A DNA stretch of 64,000 nt from Anaspis maculata (taxonomy: Eukaryota > Arthropoda > Insecta > Coleoptera > Scraptiidae), in NCBI GenBank assembly GCA_949128115.1, contig OX421966.1, forward strand, positions 62,803,416 through 62,867,415. The letters run 5' to 3'. Both the position numbers and the translations under genes were made by a program. Numbering within the stretch: the first letter of the stretch is position 1; each line of letters opens with the position of its first letter. Below, in pieces: positions 32,640-44,279 of the stretch. The notes beneath the pieces are model-generated. The model searched no databases and had not been told where the DNA came from. It was given only the letters and a program-made list of their open reading frames with translations.

Positions 32640-32945
32640 ACTCAGTGACGGGGAACAGGCCTCAAGGAGCACTGATATTGATAGTGATCCTTAAGATACC
32701 TGCTGAGGCTGGTTTTGGTTCCTGAAAATACTTCTTGAATATAGATCATTGAAGATGAGTATACCTATAAGGTACTACTCCAGAACCTTTGGAGACATTA
32801 GTCGCGTAATCTTTTGGAAAAGGTGATACCCTATCTTGAGTTGCCGAATTTTATGCAAAACGAAAACTCAGCGTCAAAAAACCAGGGCATCACTATGATC
32901 TTCGAAAGAATGCCGTGTAGTCCAAGGAAGTGCCAGTTTAGGATC
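32640..32945 (+). repeat. Satellite-C-like flank
   Basis: Diverged satellite-C blocks such as CCTCAAGGAGCACTGATA and ACTCCAGAACCTTTGGAGAC immediately left of the composite element. Matching material lies at its right end. Confidence 0.45.
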
Positions 32946-32952
32946 GTAACAA

Positions 32953-33192
32953 GAAACGAATTTCCCCTGAAAGAATTTCGCCGGAACCAATTTCCCGGAA
33001 ATAATTTCCCTGGAGGGAATTTCCCTGGAATGAAGTCCACCGGAATGAACTTCCCTCGGAAATAATTTCCCCTTGAAGGAATTTTTCTGGAATGAAATCC
33101 ACCAGAATGGACTTCCCTACGGATATAATTTCCCCTAGAAGGAATTTCTCCGGAATTAGTTCCACCGCAATGAACTTTCATCGGAAATGATT
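32953..33192 (+). repeat. Left terminal array, GGAAATAATTTCC type (about 17/34-bp unit)
   Basis: Units such as CGGAAATAATTTCCCTGGA and GGAATGAAGTCCACCGGAAT repeat across about 240 bp. The complement of this array forms the right end at 35,873-36,143. Overlapping minus frames rich in REIPSRGNYFR-type peptides arise from the repeat. Confidence 0.9.
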
Positions 33193-33339
33193 TCGCTTGG
33201 GCGGAACAGTATCTCAAAACACAACATTCAATTTCCTCCTTCTTCTAGGACGTGACCGGACAATTCAATGCCAAATAATATTTTACCCTTTGCCTTAGCT
33301 TTGACATGTCCCTTTGTGTTTTCTCGTTGCTTCTCGAAC

Positions 33340-34252
33340 GTAAGGCCCCTTTTGCAGTCTTCTGTTATCAAGAGCTCCATTCGCCCTCCACTATTCTGTC
33401 TTCAATGTAATTTGAAGCTCTGCTGAGCCCCCTTACATTTTCCATGACTTATTCAGGAGCAGCAAGCAACGTTATGCCGTCATATCATGTTTGGAGCCTT
33501 ATCGGGCCCCATTGTGTCTTCAAGTGTAGCTGGAGTTCTGTTGAGCCTCCTTATGTTTTTTCATGGCTTTCGGAGTAGGTACCTACCAGTATGCCTCATT
33601 TTCCGTTATTCTGTTCTACAGAGGTCCATTGGGCCCCCTTGTGTCTTTAATACCGTTTCAAGTTCTGTTGAGCTCACTTGCACTTTTTTGAGGCTTTCGA
33701 AGCATTAGTATGCCCCTTGTGCCTGTATGTGGTATTCGGCCTGAAATCGAGCCCCCTTGTGTTTCAAGGATAATTTCGAGCCCTAATGACTTGTGTGCTT
33801 CATGGCTTCCAAAATTCCACACGGTCCTCTTTTGCCATCTTGTGTTATCCACAAGCCCAATGAGGGCAATAAGTGGCCCCCTTATTGGTCTTAAATTTAA
33901 TTTGAAGCCCTGCTGAGCCCCCTTGCTCAGGGGCTGGTAGTCACCCTTCTGCCATCATATTATTTGGAGTCCTTTGGGGCCCCCTTGAGTCATCAAATGT
34001 AGTTGGAGCCCTGATATGAGTCCCCGTATGTGTTTTTGTGGCATTCAGAATTCCAGTGAGCCCTTTTTTGCCTGCTTTTATTTCACAGAGCTTCATTGGG
34101 CCCCTTTGTCTTTTTTTCATGACTGCTCTATCGGACCCCTTGTGACTTCTCCAAACTAAATTTGTAGTTTTGAGCCCTATATAATCAGCTCACTTATGAT
34201 TTCTTTGGCTTTCTGAGTACCAGTGAGTCCCGTTTCGCCTTCATTTGTTATA
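33340..34252 (+). repeat. Satellite B (plus orientation), first part
   Basis: Units around GAGCCCCCTTGTGTCTTCAA. Closely matches 52,558-53,490 (shared landmarks AGCAAGCAACGTTATGCCG and GTACCTACCAGTATGCCTCA), so the two blocks share a recent common origin. About 150 bp at 33,190-33,340 is absent from the other copy. Confidence 0.9.
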
Positions 34253-35425
34253 CAGGGTGATTCATGAGTGACCTTACATAGGCTAATGGGAGATAGAGGA
34301 CTTCGGGGCGAGTCAGGATCCACTGAAGAAATTTTATTTTCTCCAATGGTTACAAAGATACAGGGTGTTTTGTGTGTTTCGTATAAAACTTTGATAAGCG
34401 ATATTTCTGAAACGGCCCAAGGTATTTTGTTGAAATTCACCAGTATTATTTCTTTGTTGGAACTCATCCCGAAGCCATACCGAGTAAGTCAAAATCCAGG
34501 ACCGGGCTATAAAAAAGGTGCCCCTTTTTTGTTTCATCGAAAAGTACATTTTCTGACCGCTTCTCCAAAAAACTGCTATTGGATTCTAAAAGCTAAGAAA
34601 AAATGCTTCAAGTATCATTCTTGAATTTAGATGGCACACCTAAACCGTTTCGACAATAAAATTAAAAGTAAAATTTGTGGGTGAGTTCCCATTTTCGACC
34701 GGACATAATCGACTCATTGTTTGAATGAATTCATCAACATTCATTTTTTGGCTTGTCTCTGTTGGATAGAAGGGCTTGGTTAAAAGAAAAATTCCAGAGC
34801 CGACCATTTTTTTTTATGGCAAAATCGAGAGTGAAACCAAAATTAGACTCGATTTGGTCGTCAAAAAAAATCTTAGGCTATGGAATTTTTCTTCCTAGCA
34901 AGCCCTTCTATTCCACAGAGACAAGCTAAAGAATGAATTTGGATGAATTCAATCAAACAATGAGCCGATTATGTCCGGTCAAAAATGGAAACTTACCCAT
35001 AAATTTCACTTTCAATTTTTATGTCAAAACGGTTTAGGTGTGCCATCTAAATTGAAGAGTGATTCTTGAAGCAATTTTTCTTAGCTTTTCGAATCCGATA
35101 GCAGTTTTTCAGAAAAGCGGTCAGAAAACTTACTTTTTGATCAAATAAAAAAAGGGGCACATTTTTCCAATCCCGGCCCTGGATTTTGACTTACTTAGTA
35201 TGGCTTCAGGGTAAGTTCCAATAGAGAAATATTACTGGTGAATTTCAAGAAAATATCTCTAGCCGTTCCAGAAATATCGCTTATCAAAGTTTCATACGAA
35301 ACACACAAAACACCCTGTATCTTCGTAACCATTGGAGAAAACAAAATTTCTTTGGTGGATCCTGACTCGCCTCGAAGTCCTCTATCTCCCATTAGCCTAT
35401 GTAAGGTCACTCATGAATCACCCTG
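34253..35425. mobile_element. 1.17-kb TA-flanked foldback element with a known empty site
   Basis: Ends TA-CAGGGTGATTCATGAGTG (34,253) and the complement to 35,425, each bordered by TA. Arms meet near 34,840. The duplicate block at 53,461-53,500 continues uninterrupted through the insertion point (TTTTGTTATATACATCC), showing that this element inserted after or independently of that copy. ORFs in the arms are mirror artefacts. Confidence 0.95.
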
Positions 35426-35429
35426 TATG

Positions 35430-35870
35430 TATACATCCTCTTGGGTCCTTTTGTATAACCAATATCGTCTGAAGCCCTAATGAACCCCCTTGCATTTTCC
35501 TGTGGCGTTCGGATTTCTATTGGGCCCCCTTTTGCTGTAATGTGTAATCGTTTGGAGACCTGATGAGCCCTCCTATGGTTTTTTGTAGCTTCCAGAATTC
35601 CAGTGAGCCTCCTTTTGTCTCCTTTTATTATACCAAGCCCCCTGCGGCGATATCGTTTGAAGCCTTACTGAGCCACCTTGCATTTTTCCGTGGCTTCCGA
35701 ATCTCTATTATGAACCCCCTTGTGCCCTCATGTGTCATTTGAAGCCCCGATGAGCTTACTTTTTTTCGCAACTTCCAGAGCTCCAGTAAACCTCTCTTTC
35801 GCCTTCTTTTATTCAGGGCTTCATTGGTCCCCGTCGTGGTTTTTCAATGGCTTTCGGAGCTCAATGGGGT
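35430..35870 (+). repeat. Satellite B, continuation after the foldback element
   Basis: Resumes with CATCCTCTTGGGTCC and GTATAACCAATATCGTCTGA exactly as in 53,497-53,540, then further GAGCCC units. Confidence 0.9.
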
Positions 35871-35872
35871 TT

Positions 35873-36143
35873 GATGAATTTATTTTGAGAGAAATTCAAT
35901 TAGACGGAATTTATTCTAGAGGAATTCCTTCCAAAGGATTTACATTCCGGTGGAAATCATTCTGGGGAAATTCCTTCAAGGGGAAATCATTTCCGAGGGA
36001 AGTTCATTTCGATGAAATTATTTCTGGGGAAATTCCTTCCAGGGAAAATTATTTCCGAAGGAAGTTTATTCCGGTGGAATTGCTTCTGGGGAAATTCCTT
36101 TCAGGGAAAATTAGTTCCGGGAAACTCGTTCCTGGATTTGTAA
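35873..36143 (-). repeat. Right terminal array, inverted relative to 32,953-33,192
   Basis: GGGGAAATTCCTTCCAGG and GGAAAATTATTTCCGAAG units of about 17 bp, the complement of the left array. The outermost ends also correspond: CGAATTTCCCCTGAAAG on the left against CTTTCAGGGAAAATTAG on the right. The 147-residue plus frame here is a repeat artefact. Confidence 0.9.
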
Positions 36144-36148
36144 GTTTC

Positions 36149-36345
36149 AACTTCAACTTTTAAATGGGCAAATAAAATGTAACTGCCAAAGATCACGAGA
36201 TAACATTTTCAAGGACTGTAGTATGTACAGTATCTTGGCGAATTACTGGAACTGACCCTACAGAGATATTTGGACTGTTGTTTCTAAAAATCCTAAACGA
36301 ACCATTCTAAAGATCCATAACTTCATATGTATCGTCCCTAAAGAA
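36149..36345 (+). repeat. Satellite-C-like flank
   Basis: AACTTTTAAATGGGCAAATA and ACTGCCAAAGATCACGAG match satellite-C blocks near 24,380-24,430. Together with 32,640-32,945 this implies the composite element sits inside satellite C. Confidence 0.6.
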
Positions 36346-36359
36346 CCCTCTCGTCTCTT

Positions 36360-39300
36360 CTTGATTTGCTTAGAACCCTGATGACCCTATCGTATTTTTA
36401 TGACATTCAGAATTTAGGTTAGCCCCCCCCCCCCATCTAACTTTTTTGATTTTGTATAGTAGCACAAAGTGACCCCCTTCTTGTCTTCATTTGTCCTTGA
36501 AAGCCCTACTAAGCTTTTTGGTTTTCACTTGCACCTTTCTGAAATAAATGAGTCCTTTATGTCTTCTTGTATTGTCTTCATGGGTCCTTTGGGACCGTAT
36601 TCTGAGTCCCCTTGCCTTCACTCATATCGTTTTGAAATCCAGTCAGCCCCATCATCTTATTGTCTAGTTCAGAGCCCAAGTGAGGCCCCTTGTGTCTTTA
36701 TGTGTGTCGTTTAAAGCCCTACCGAGCCAGCTTGTTATCCTTGTTATCTTCTTTCGGGCCTTTGAGAATTTTAATGAGCCTCCGTATGTCTCCTTGTATT
36801 GTTCGGAATCCAAGTGTCTCCTTCATCTTTCTTGTATCGTATCATTCTGAAATCTAATAAACCCCCCATCTTTTTGTATTTTTCGAAGCTCAAGTAAGGC
36901 CCATCCACGGGTGATTGGGATCCTCCTCGTCTTTTCTTGTGCCTTTAATAAGAAGTCTAGTGAGGCCCACTTTTGCCTTTTTGTGTTATTCGGAGTTCAA
37001 TTATTGAATTCATCATGCCGTTTGAGGTGTGGCGCCAGATTATACCTGCCAGAAATATACTATCTCAAGTCTACCAGCAAAACTATACTTACTGGTCAAA
37101 AATATACCAATATAATACCCTCCAGACAAACATACACCAGCCAAAAATACAGCTCACCAAAAATATACCATGCCAAAAATATATAATTGAAAAAGCCCTT
37201 TTAGCTTTCTCATGATGTTAGAAGCCCTACTGGCCTCCCTATTCCTTCGCAGCTTCAGTGATCACCCTTCTGCGTTCGGGTGGCATTTTCAGCACTCTTG
37301 GATGCCCTTGGGTCCTTCTATGTTAATTGGAGTCCTGAAAGCCCCCTTGTATTTTTTGCGGCTATCAGAATTTCAATGAGTCCAACTTATGGCTTTCTGT
37401 CTTGTTTGAAGTCATACTGACCTCCCTCCTTCTTTAATGTTGTTTTTGACGCTCAGCCAGATCCTTCGCATTTTTCTATGACTTTTAGAACTTTGGTAAG
37501 CACTTCCGTGAGAACCGTTGTACCTTTGTGTAGTATTCAGAGCCCTATTATGTCATCAAGTGTTATTTGGAGCCCTCATTAGGCCCGTCGTGTTTTTTCA
37601 AGGCGTCCAGAATTCCACTAAGCCTCCTTGCTCTTGCTTTTTGTGTTATCCAGAGCTCGGTTCCCTTATGTCTTCGATCTCGTTTGAAGCCCTGCTGAGC
37701 TCCTTGAATTTTCCCACTGCTTTCGGAGCTTTAGTAAGCACCCTTGTACTTTCGTGTGGTATTCGGAGCCCTATTGGGCTTCCTTTTGTCCTTGAGTGTT
37801 GCTTGGAGCCCCTGTATGATAAACTCGCATGTTTTACATTACGTTCAGAATTTCGGTTGAGCTCTATTTTGCCTTATTGTGTTATCAGCTCCATCGGGTT
37901 CATTTGTTTCTTCAAGGTCGTTTGAAATCCTCCTGAGCCCATCTGCCTTTTAAATAATCGCCTTTTTGACTTCGGGTGGTATTCGGAGCCCCGCGGGCTT
38001 CCTTCGTTCCTTATTTATGTCATTTAAAGCCTTGTTGAATCCCCTATGTTTTGTTTTTGTTGCGACTTTCAGAATTCCAGAGTAAGTCCCCTTTTGTCAT
38101 TGTGTGCTGTTTGAAGCCATTCTAGGCCCCCTTGTTTCGCTTTGTTGTTTTACGCTCTGCTGAGCCCCCCCTGCATTCTCCCGTAGCTTTCAGCGCTTTA
38201 GTAAGCACCCTAGTATATTCGTGTGGTATTCAAAGCCCTATCGAGCCCCCTTGTGTTCTGAAGTACGTTTTCAAACACTACTGAACCCCTGGAATTTTTC
38301 CATGCAGTGCTTTCGACCGTTTAGTAACCACTTCTCTTCCTTCAGGTGGTGTTTGAAGTACTTACTATGTTTGGAGCTTTGTTGAGCCCTCTTGCATTTT
38401 CCGTTAGCTTTAGTGAGCAACCTTGAACCTTCGCCTGGTATTCGGAAACCCATCGGTTTCCTTGTGCCTTCAAGTATCATTTGGAGTCTTAATTAACCCT
38501 CTGTATTTTATTGCCGCATTTCAGAGTTTCAATGAGCCGTTCGATAAGCCCCCTTCTGTCTATACTTCTTTTGTTAGAAGCTGTACAGGGCTGTCTTGTT
38601 TTTCATCGTTGTTTAAAGTTCTGCTGAGATGGCTTGCATTTTTCTGTGGCTATCGGAACTCTAGTAAGCCTTCGTCTGCCTTCATGTCTGGTTTGGAGCC
38701 CTAATGGACGTTGTTGGGTCTTCTTGTGGCTTCCGACAACAACAAATATTTTTTTTGTCTTTCGAAACTCTAGGGAGTCCGACTTTATCGTCTTAAATTG
38801 TTTGAAGCGCGATTGAGCCTCCTTGTGTTTTCATGTGTTTTTGGAGCTCTTACTAAGTTCGCTGGCCTCTTCTTGTGCTTTTTTGAAATACAGTAAGCCC
38901 CATATGTCTTCTTGTAGTGCTCGGGGTCCAAGCAGTCCCCTTTATGTCTTCATGTATCATTTGGAGCCCTACTGAGCCCAGACGTCCTATTTTTTCTGAA
39001 ATTTGGTAAGCACAGTCTTCTTCTATCATTTGAAAGAGTAGCAGTATCATGCATTCTCATGTTTTCCTGTGTCGTTTGGAGCCTTACTGAGCCCCGTTGT
39101 CTTTTATTGTATTTTTCAAAAATTTTGCGAGCTTCTTGTGTTGTTTGGAGCTCAAGTGGGTCTCGTCGTGTTTTCATCAGTGTCATTTAGAGCCCTACTG
39201 AGCCTTGTTGTATTCTGTTGTAGCTTCCTGAAATCTAGTAAGCCTCCTCCTCCGTCTCCTTATAATGTACAGGGCCCAGATGAGGCAAATCATGTCTTTA

Positions 39301-39960
39301 TGTGTCGTTCAAAGCTCCACTGAGCCAGCTTGTCTTTTTTGTGTTTTCAGGTAGTCCAGTGAGCCTCTGTATATCTTCTCTTGTTATAATGAGCCCAAGT
39401 ATGCACTCGTGTCTTTATATTATGTGTGATTTGGAGCCCTAGGTACTAAGCTATTTCCTTTTTATTGTGCGGAAATCTATAGTCAAGTCAGCCCCTTGTG
39501 TCTTTGTTTACCATCTGGAGCACTGAGCCCCCTAGTCTTTTTTCCGTGGCTTTTGGAACTCTAGTAAGCGCCGCTATGTCTTATTGTTTTGTTCTGTTCC
39601 CAAGCAGTGTCGCTTAGAGCCCAACTTAATCTCCTCGTATTTCTTTGTGCCTCTGCAAAGCCTAGTGAGCTCCCTGTGTCTGTTGTATCTTTCAAATGTT
39701 AGAAAACCTAATTGACCTCCAAATGCCTTTTCGTGTTGACTGAACTCACTTGAGTCTGCATGGGTCGCCTTTTGTTGTTTCGAGCCCCATTGGGGTCTGT
39801 ATGTATCCTGAAGCTCACATGATCCCTATTGTGTCGCCTTGCAGTTTTCGAAAATGTGGTAAGCCCATTTCGATTTTGTATTAAAAAATCTCACCGATTT
39901 CTCGTGCTTGTCTTGTGTTTTTGTGTCATTTGTTGCCCCAAAAAACCCTTTCTGTATTTA
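36360..39960 (+). repeat. Long satellite-B block
   Basis: 3.6 kb of degenerate roughly 40-bp units (GAGCCCTACTGAGCC...CTTGTGTCTT...GTTTGGAGCCC) in the plus sense, more diverged than the other blocks. Numerous short ORFs on both strands are by-products. A C-homopolymer lies near 36,424. Confidence 0.85.
37043..37183 (+). repeat. Minisatellite of about 15-17 bp (CCAAAAATATACCATG type) inside satellite B
   Basis: Units TGCCAGAAATATACTA, GTCAAAAATATACC, AGCCAAAAATACAGC and ATGCCAAAAATATATA. It differs in sequence from the other arrays but has the same unit length and is again embedded in satellite B. Confidence 0.75.
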
Positions 39961-40064
39961 GTTTGGAGCTAGAGAGCAATGAAAAAAGTTTAGGGACTAA
40001 CCACGGGTTCCACCAAAAAATTTAAGAGCGCACGGAAAAAAGTAGGACTGCAATTTTTAAAAGC

Positions 40065-41240
40065 TCAAGTATGTAATTCCTAGTGGTCCAGAAAACATTT
40101 TGGTGACAACGTATGTGGGTTTGTAACGATTACATACCTCGTTTTCGAAAAAATAAAGGTTGTAAAAATCAATGACCCAGGTAGGTAATAACGCTGATGG
40201 CTCAGGTATGTAATATCTGACGATCCAGAGAGCAGCAAAGAGGGGCGCAGGCATGTAATCGAGTAAAGAGCCAGGTATGTAATATTTGATGACCTAGGCA
40301 AGACTAGATAACGGCGCAAGTATGTAATCGCATAATTTAGAGCCAGGTATGTAATATCTGATGATCCAGAGCGACGACTAGATAGTGGTGCAGGTTTCGC
40401 AGATTCGCTGATATACATTCAAAAGTAAGTACCTACATGCACCATGCACATGGTCTTCTTGGAACTTATCTGCCGAATAATGTTGTGAGGCACCAACTTG
40501 ATTAGAATATGAAAATACCGGCTCCGAGCCATTTCATATTGAAATATAATGAGAAATTCGTTTCGAGCTTTCAAACTATAGGTATGGTATGACAAATGCC
40601 TCCAGTGTTTGTTCTGGAAGTGCCCACTGGCATAGTATTTGACTCCACTGGGTCATTATATCTTTACTCGAAGACACCACCGGACGGACTGGCGATGGTG
40701 TCGGCTTCAGTCTGGCCCTTGCTCCACAGTCGAACACGTGATTGGTAAAAAGAATATCTACCTAAATGTGGTCATTACATATCCCGGTCATCACCAGAGA
40801 GAATTGCAAGTTGAGGTATGTAATTTCTAATGGTCCCAGGACTGTGTCCGTCGCAGTCATTCATTGCACAGTATTATTGATGGCAAGGAGTAGTCTTAGT
40901 TACAGACTTCAGGTATGTAATAATTACAGCTTTGGTGCAGCACTGATTGAAGCCAACAATTGTCTGCATTTGTCGCTGACCTGTCTATACACATTTTACC
41001 TACTTGAGTCAGTGATGGTCACTACCTGCCGGTTCGGAAAACAGTGAACTGTAATATTTGCTATCCTGGGGTAATACTGGATAATGCTGAAGGCAGTAGT
41101 TTCTTGAATTACCATCAAAAACTCAATGTTCACTACCAAAGTTGATAAATATTGACCACCTGGATATTCACGTATTGAAATGGTTGGTAGCAGTTCAGAT
41201 ATTTAATGACCTGAGCCTGTAACGCCTACAGATTTCCGCT
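40065..41240 (+). repeat. GTATGTAA repeat region, about 70-bp period in its core
   Basis: CAGGTATGTAATATCTGATG, GCATGTAATCG and similar recur at 40,205, 40,249, 40,274, 40,318 and 40,346, i.e. two half-units per about 70 bp, with isolated copies at 40,068, 40,814 and 40,911 and an inverted one near 40,130. The two overlapping minus frames (MPAPLFAALW..., MYISESAKPA...) come from this repeat. Confidence 0.8.
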
Positions 41241-41454
41241 AAAGCATTTTTCTCCGTGCGGTTAAAGCTAAGCCGAGATTAAACGGATTTTTTTCTGGTC
41301 AATGTTGGTAGATTCATTTTGGAAAATATGTTAAATCGCAAGTATACCACCCTTTGGTTAATTACTCAGCGTGAAACCTGAATTTACATTGATCATTTGG
41401 CCAGAATCCATCAAAATAAATCTCGAGTTAGCTATCAGCTGGTTAAATATTTTG

Positions 41455-41545
41455 GTGGAACCCACGGTAAATTGTCCAGGAGAAAATTGTCCAGAGACAA
41501 ATTATTGTCCGGCATGCTTAGTGGGGAAACGAGTTGTCCGGAGTG
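41455..41545 (+). repeat. Short TTGTCC array (AGGAGAAAATTGTCC type)
   Basis: GGTAAATTGTCC, AGGAGAAAATTGTCC, AGACAAATTATTGTCC and GAGTTGTCCGGAG: about five degenerate 14-16-bp units, related to the boundary arrays of the composite blocks. Confidence 0.7.
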
Positions 41546-41549
41546 GCTC

Positions 41550-44105
41550 CGAGAGCCATTGGAGACATTGCACTGTGATATGTACCTACATCAACCGTGT
41601 TACAGTCGTCTTGCGCCTCAGTTATTTGGTCTCGCAGTGTGATTATAGTATGATTGCACAATCACCGGGAACGACTGAAAAATTCAGGCAAAACCCCAGC
41701 AAAAAGTTCGTTTCAAGTGCAAGCATCGGAACCAAATCAGCATTTTCAATAAGTAGTGATGCCGCGAATTTACGATGATTGATTCGGCGAGCTTTGACGA
41801 GCTCTTCAATTCCAGCGCAAAGACTTCTGTAATTGGACTCTCGGTAAATGAGATTCCTAGTTTTATGGTCCTCCCGTCCTCCCCTCTTATCAACCGCGCA
41901 TCCTCTTTATGCCTATCACCTACCGGTATTCCATCCGCGACTTCTTCAATAAATTATCCATACCGAGCACCCTTCCTTTTGTCGTTACATGTTCTTTTTT
42001 TTTTTCGAGGATAAAACGAATTTCGTGCACGTCTTTCGCATTAGTTAATCCAAGTAAATTTTGCTTCGTTGCGGTTAAACCACGTGGAAATATCAAATTT
42101 AGCGGAGACAAAGCAACACACGCAAAAAAATTGAGACATCATGTCAACCCCTGAGAGTGGGCAACTTTGGCCTTTGTTCGTTGATGGAATGCAACGGCAC
42201 AAACTGACGTTAACCCGATTTTCCTTGCATCCTCCTTTTGCTTCTCCTTTGCCCCAAAGTAAGTTTCCGGAAAGTAATTGCAGCCTCAACATCTTGATGG
42301 AGTTAGCTGGCATCCAGCTAGCTAAGTTATACTGGCTGGGTGTATTATTTGCGCCACTAAGGAAACATTTAAAGTTTCAAGTTGTGATAATTGAAAGGGA
42401 GCGCCCATCAAGATGTGTACAAAATGCGGTACGGTGCGAGTTTCTTGTCTTCGGTGTTAATTGGGCGAAAATTATGGAATGCTTTCCAATTCACATTCAT
42501 CGTTTTGAGTAATAATTTCTTTTTTCCACTAGCATTCGGTAGAAGGAGACCTGCGGTCTCGTCATTTTTTTCCAGGTAATTTCAGGCTTACTTCTACTTA
42601 CAGAAGAGATTTTCCTGCTTGAAACGTATTAAATACGATTACAATGATTAGGTATTCACGTGACGCATTCTTTGTGAAAAACACGGACACTGATTAAAAC
42701 AAGAGAAAAGTAGGCAAAAGTTTCCACCTAGCCCAACTCAAGCTAATTTTTAATTGAATTATTATTTATGCGTCGTAGCCATTCTGCACGGAGCTTTTGG
42801 GTTAAAGCCGTGAAACCTCAAGCTTTTCTCATACATTATGCAAAGGACAAAGGCGTCGTGACGCTCACCAGCTCTGCTGCTACGGTCCTAGAAAAGAGAC
42901 GATAAACTGAGGAAAATTTACTTAGAAACAGAAAAGAAAAATAAAAAAAATCAACAGCCGAGCTCGCCCAGATTTAATCTTTTATTATTAGATTACGTTT
43001 CATGGCGAGAGAGAGAGATGCAAATTTCCACCATCAACCTTTCATTCCGAGTACTAAAAGCATTTTCTGTTTGTTTCAGCTTTCCACGCCGGAACGAGAA
43101 TCGGAGGTGAGTCTTGGTTTTTGTTTCGTTTTACTGTTTCAATAGTATAGGTACGTAAATACAAGATCTATACAATATCCGATGGAATAGAGCAGCTTTC
43201 CCGAGCTTTCAGCAAACTCTTTGTTGAATAATATTATAAAGCTGAAGCTCTTTGTAAGTATACCTGCATGTAGATTACGCAAGTTTATTGTACCCATTTA
43301 TTGTCTAACGCATTAGGTTTGCGTTAAAAGAGCAAACTGGACTTCGCTACTAATCAAACAGCAAAAAACAAGCTGAAGGAAAGGGTTGAAAAGGTGGATA
43401 GGAATGATGTAATATTACCAACAAGAATAATAATAACTCAATTATGAAATACAGCGATTCTGGAAGCGAATTTTGGACTGAAATCGCACAGCTGCGGGCT
43501 ATCTTGTACCTACCCCTTTCATTAGAGGTCTAAGTAACCTAACTCAAACAAAAAATAGGTGTAGGTATCGGCTGTTGAATTTCCATCAAGGATTTTTACG
43601 AAAGAACCAAAGTTTGACTATGCTTTGTAGATACCCTGGAAATATTCGGGACAGTGGAAATTTGCCCTTTGATGAAATATTGTGTGAAACATTCTTTCCC
43701 ACGCGTTCGTCTCTGGGTCTGCTCATAGTTATTCAATTTAGGCGAGGAATGCAGAAGTGTCCGAAAAAACCTCAGAAGTGGCAGACAAAAGGGAAAACGT
43801 CAATATACCTACTCCGTATATTATGAGCCGAGCGGCGAAAAGGAGTTTCGCTTTTGGTATTTCGTGTGAAGGAGAGGCACGTGGATGCAAGAGAGAGAGG
43901 GAAAGCGGGTTCTCTTGCTGTGCTGATGTATGTATCCTGAATTTCAAGGACACAGTGTCTACAGGGTGATGCGAAAACTGTCTTGGCATCAAGTTTTGGA
44001 ACTGCGTTTGAGTGGTTGATTGAGTATAAGTACAAAACAGTCTGCTTAGCTTGTGAACAAAACATGGTTCGATTTTTGACAAAAAGGGGTGTTCAACTTA
44101 GAGGG
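41550..44105. other. Unique-looking host sequence, possibly intronic
   Basis: No tandem or inverted repeats over about 2.5 kb, with mixed composition. Overlapping opposed frames near 41,684-42,512 and 43,738-44,082 lack recognised domains. A strong 3' splice-site-like signal and short exon candidate at 43,050-43,112 suggest this may be the intron of a plus-strand host gene. One isolated CAGGGTG lies near 43,961. Confidence 0.4.
43080..43106 (+). CDS. Candidate 27-nt in-frame microexon
   Basis: A TACTAAA branch-point-like motif (about 43,052), a polypyrimidine run ending TTTCTGTTTGTTTCAG, then 27 bases, then a consensus donor GAG-GTGAGT. The length is divisible by three and one frame reads LSTPERESE without a stop. 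All signals are visible, but no flanking exon of the same gene can be identified in this window. Confidence 0.35.
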
Positions 44106-44129
44106 CCGTTCTCAAAATGCGTACATGAC

Positions 44130-44270
44130 AATCAAATTGTCCACGCTTAAGGTTGTCCTGGCGTCAAGTTGTCCCGCGTCTGGATGACCGGCGTCAAGCT
44201 GTCCTGCTTCGACCAACTTGACGCCAGGACAAATTGACGCCGGACGATTTGTGCCAGGGCTTTTGTGGGA
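44130..44270. repeat. 16-bp boundary array, GGCGTCAAGTTGTCCT type, both orientations
   Basis: TGGCGTCAAGTTGTCC and GGCGTCAAGCTGTCC on the left half, then the complement CAACTTGACGCCAGGACA on the right half next to satellite B. It forms the left boundary of a small composite block. Confidence 0.85.
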
Positions 44271-44279
44271 ACAGAGTAA

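Noticed and set aside
37518..37925. 135-residue ORF in satellite B
   Set aside because: Degenerate repeat translation; similar frames occur throughout all satellite-B blocks.
42560..42600. Exon candidate after TTTTTTTCCAG
   Set aside because: The acceptor is followed immediately by GTAATTT, leaving no exon, and no second donor fits.
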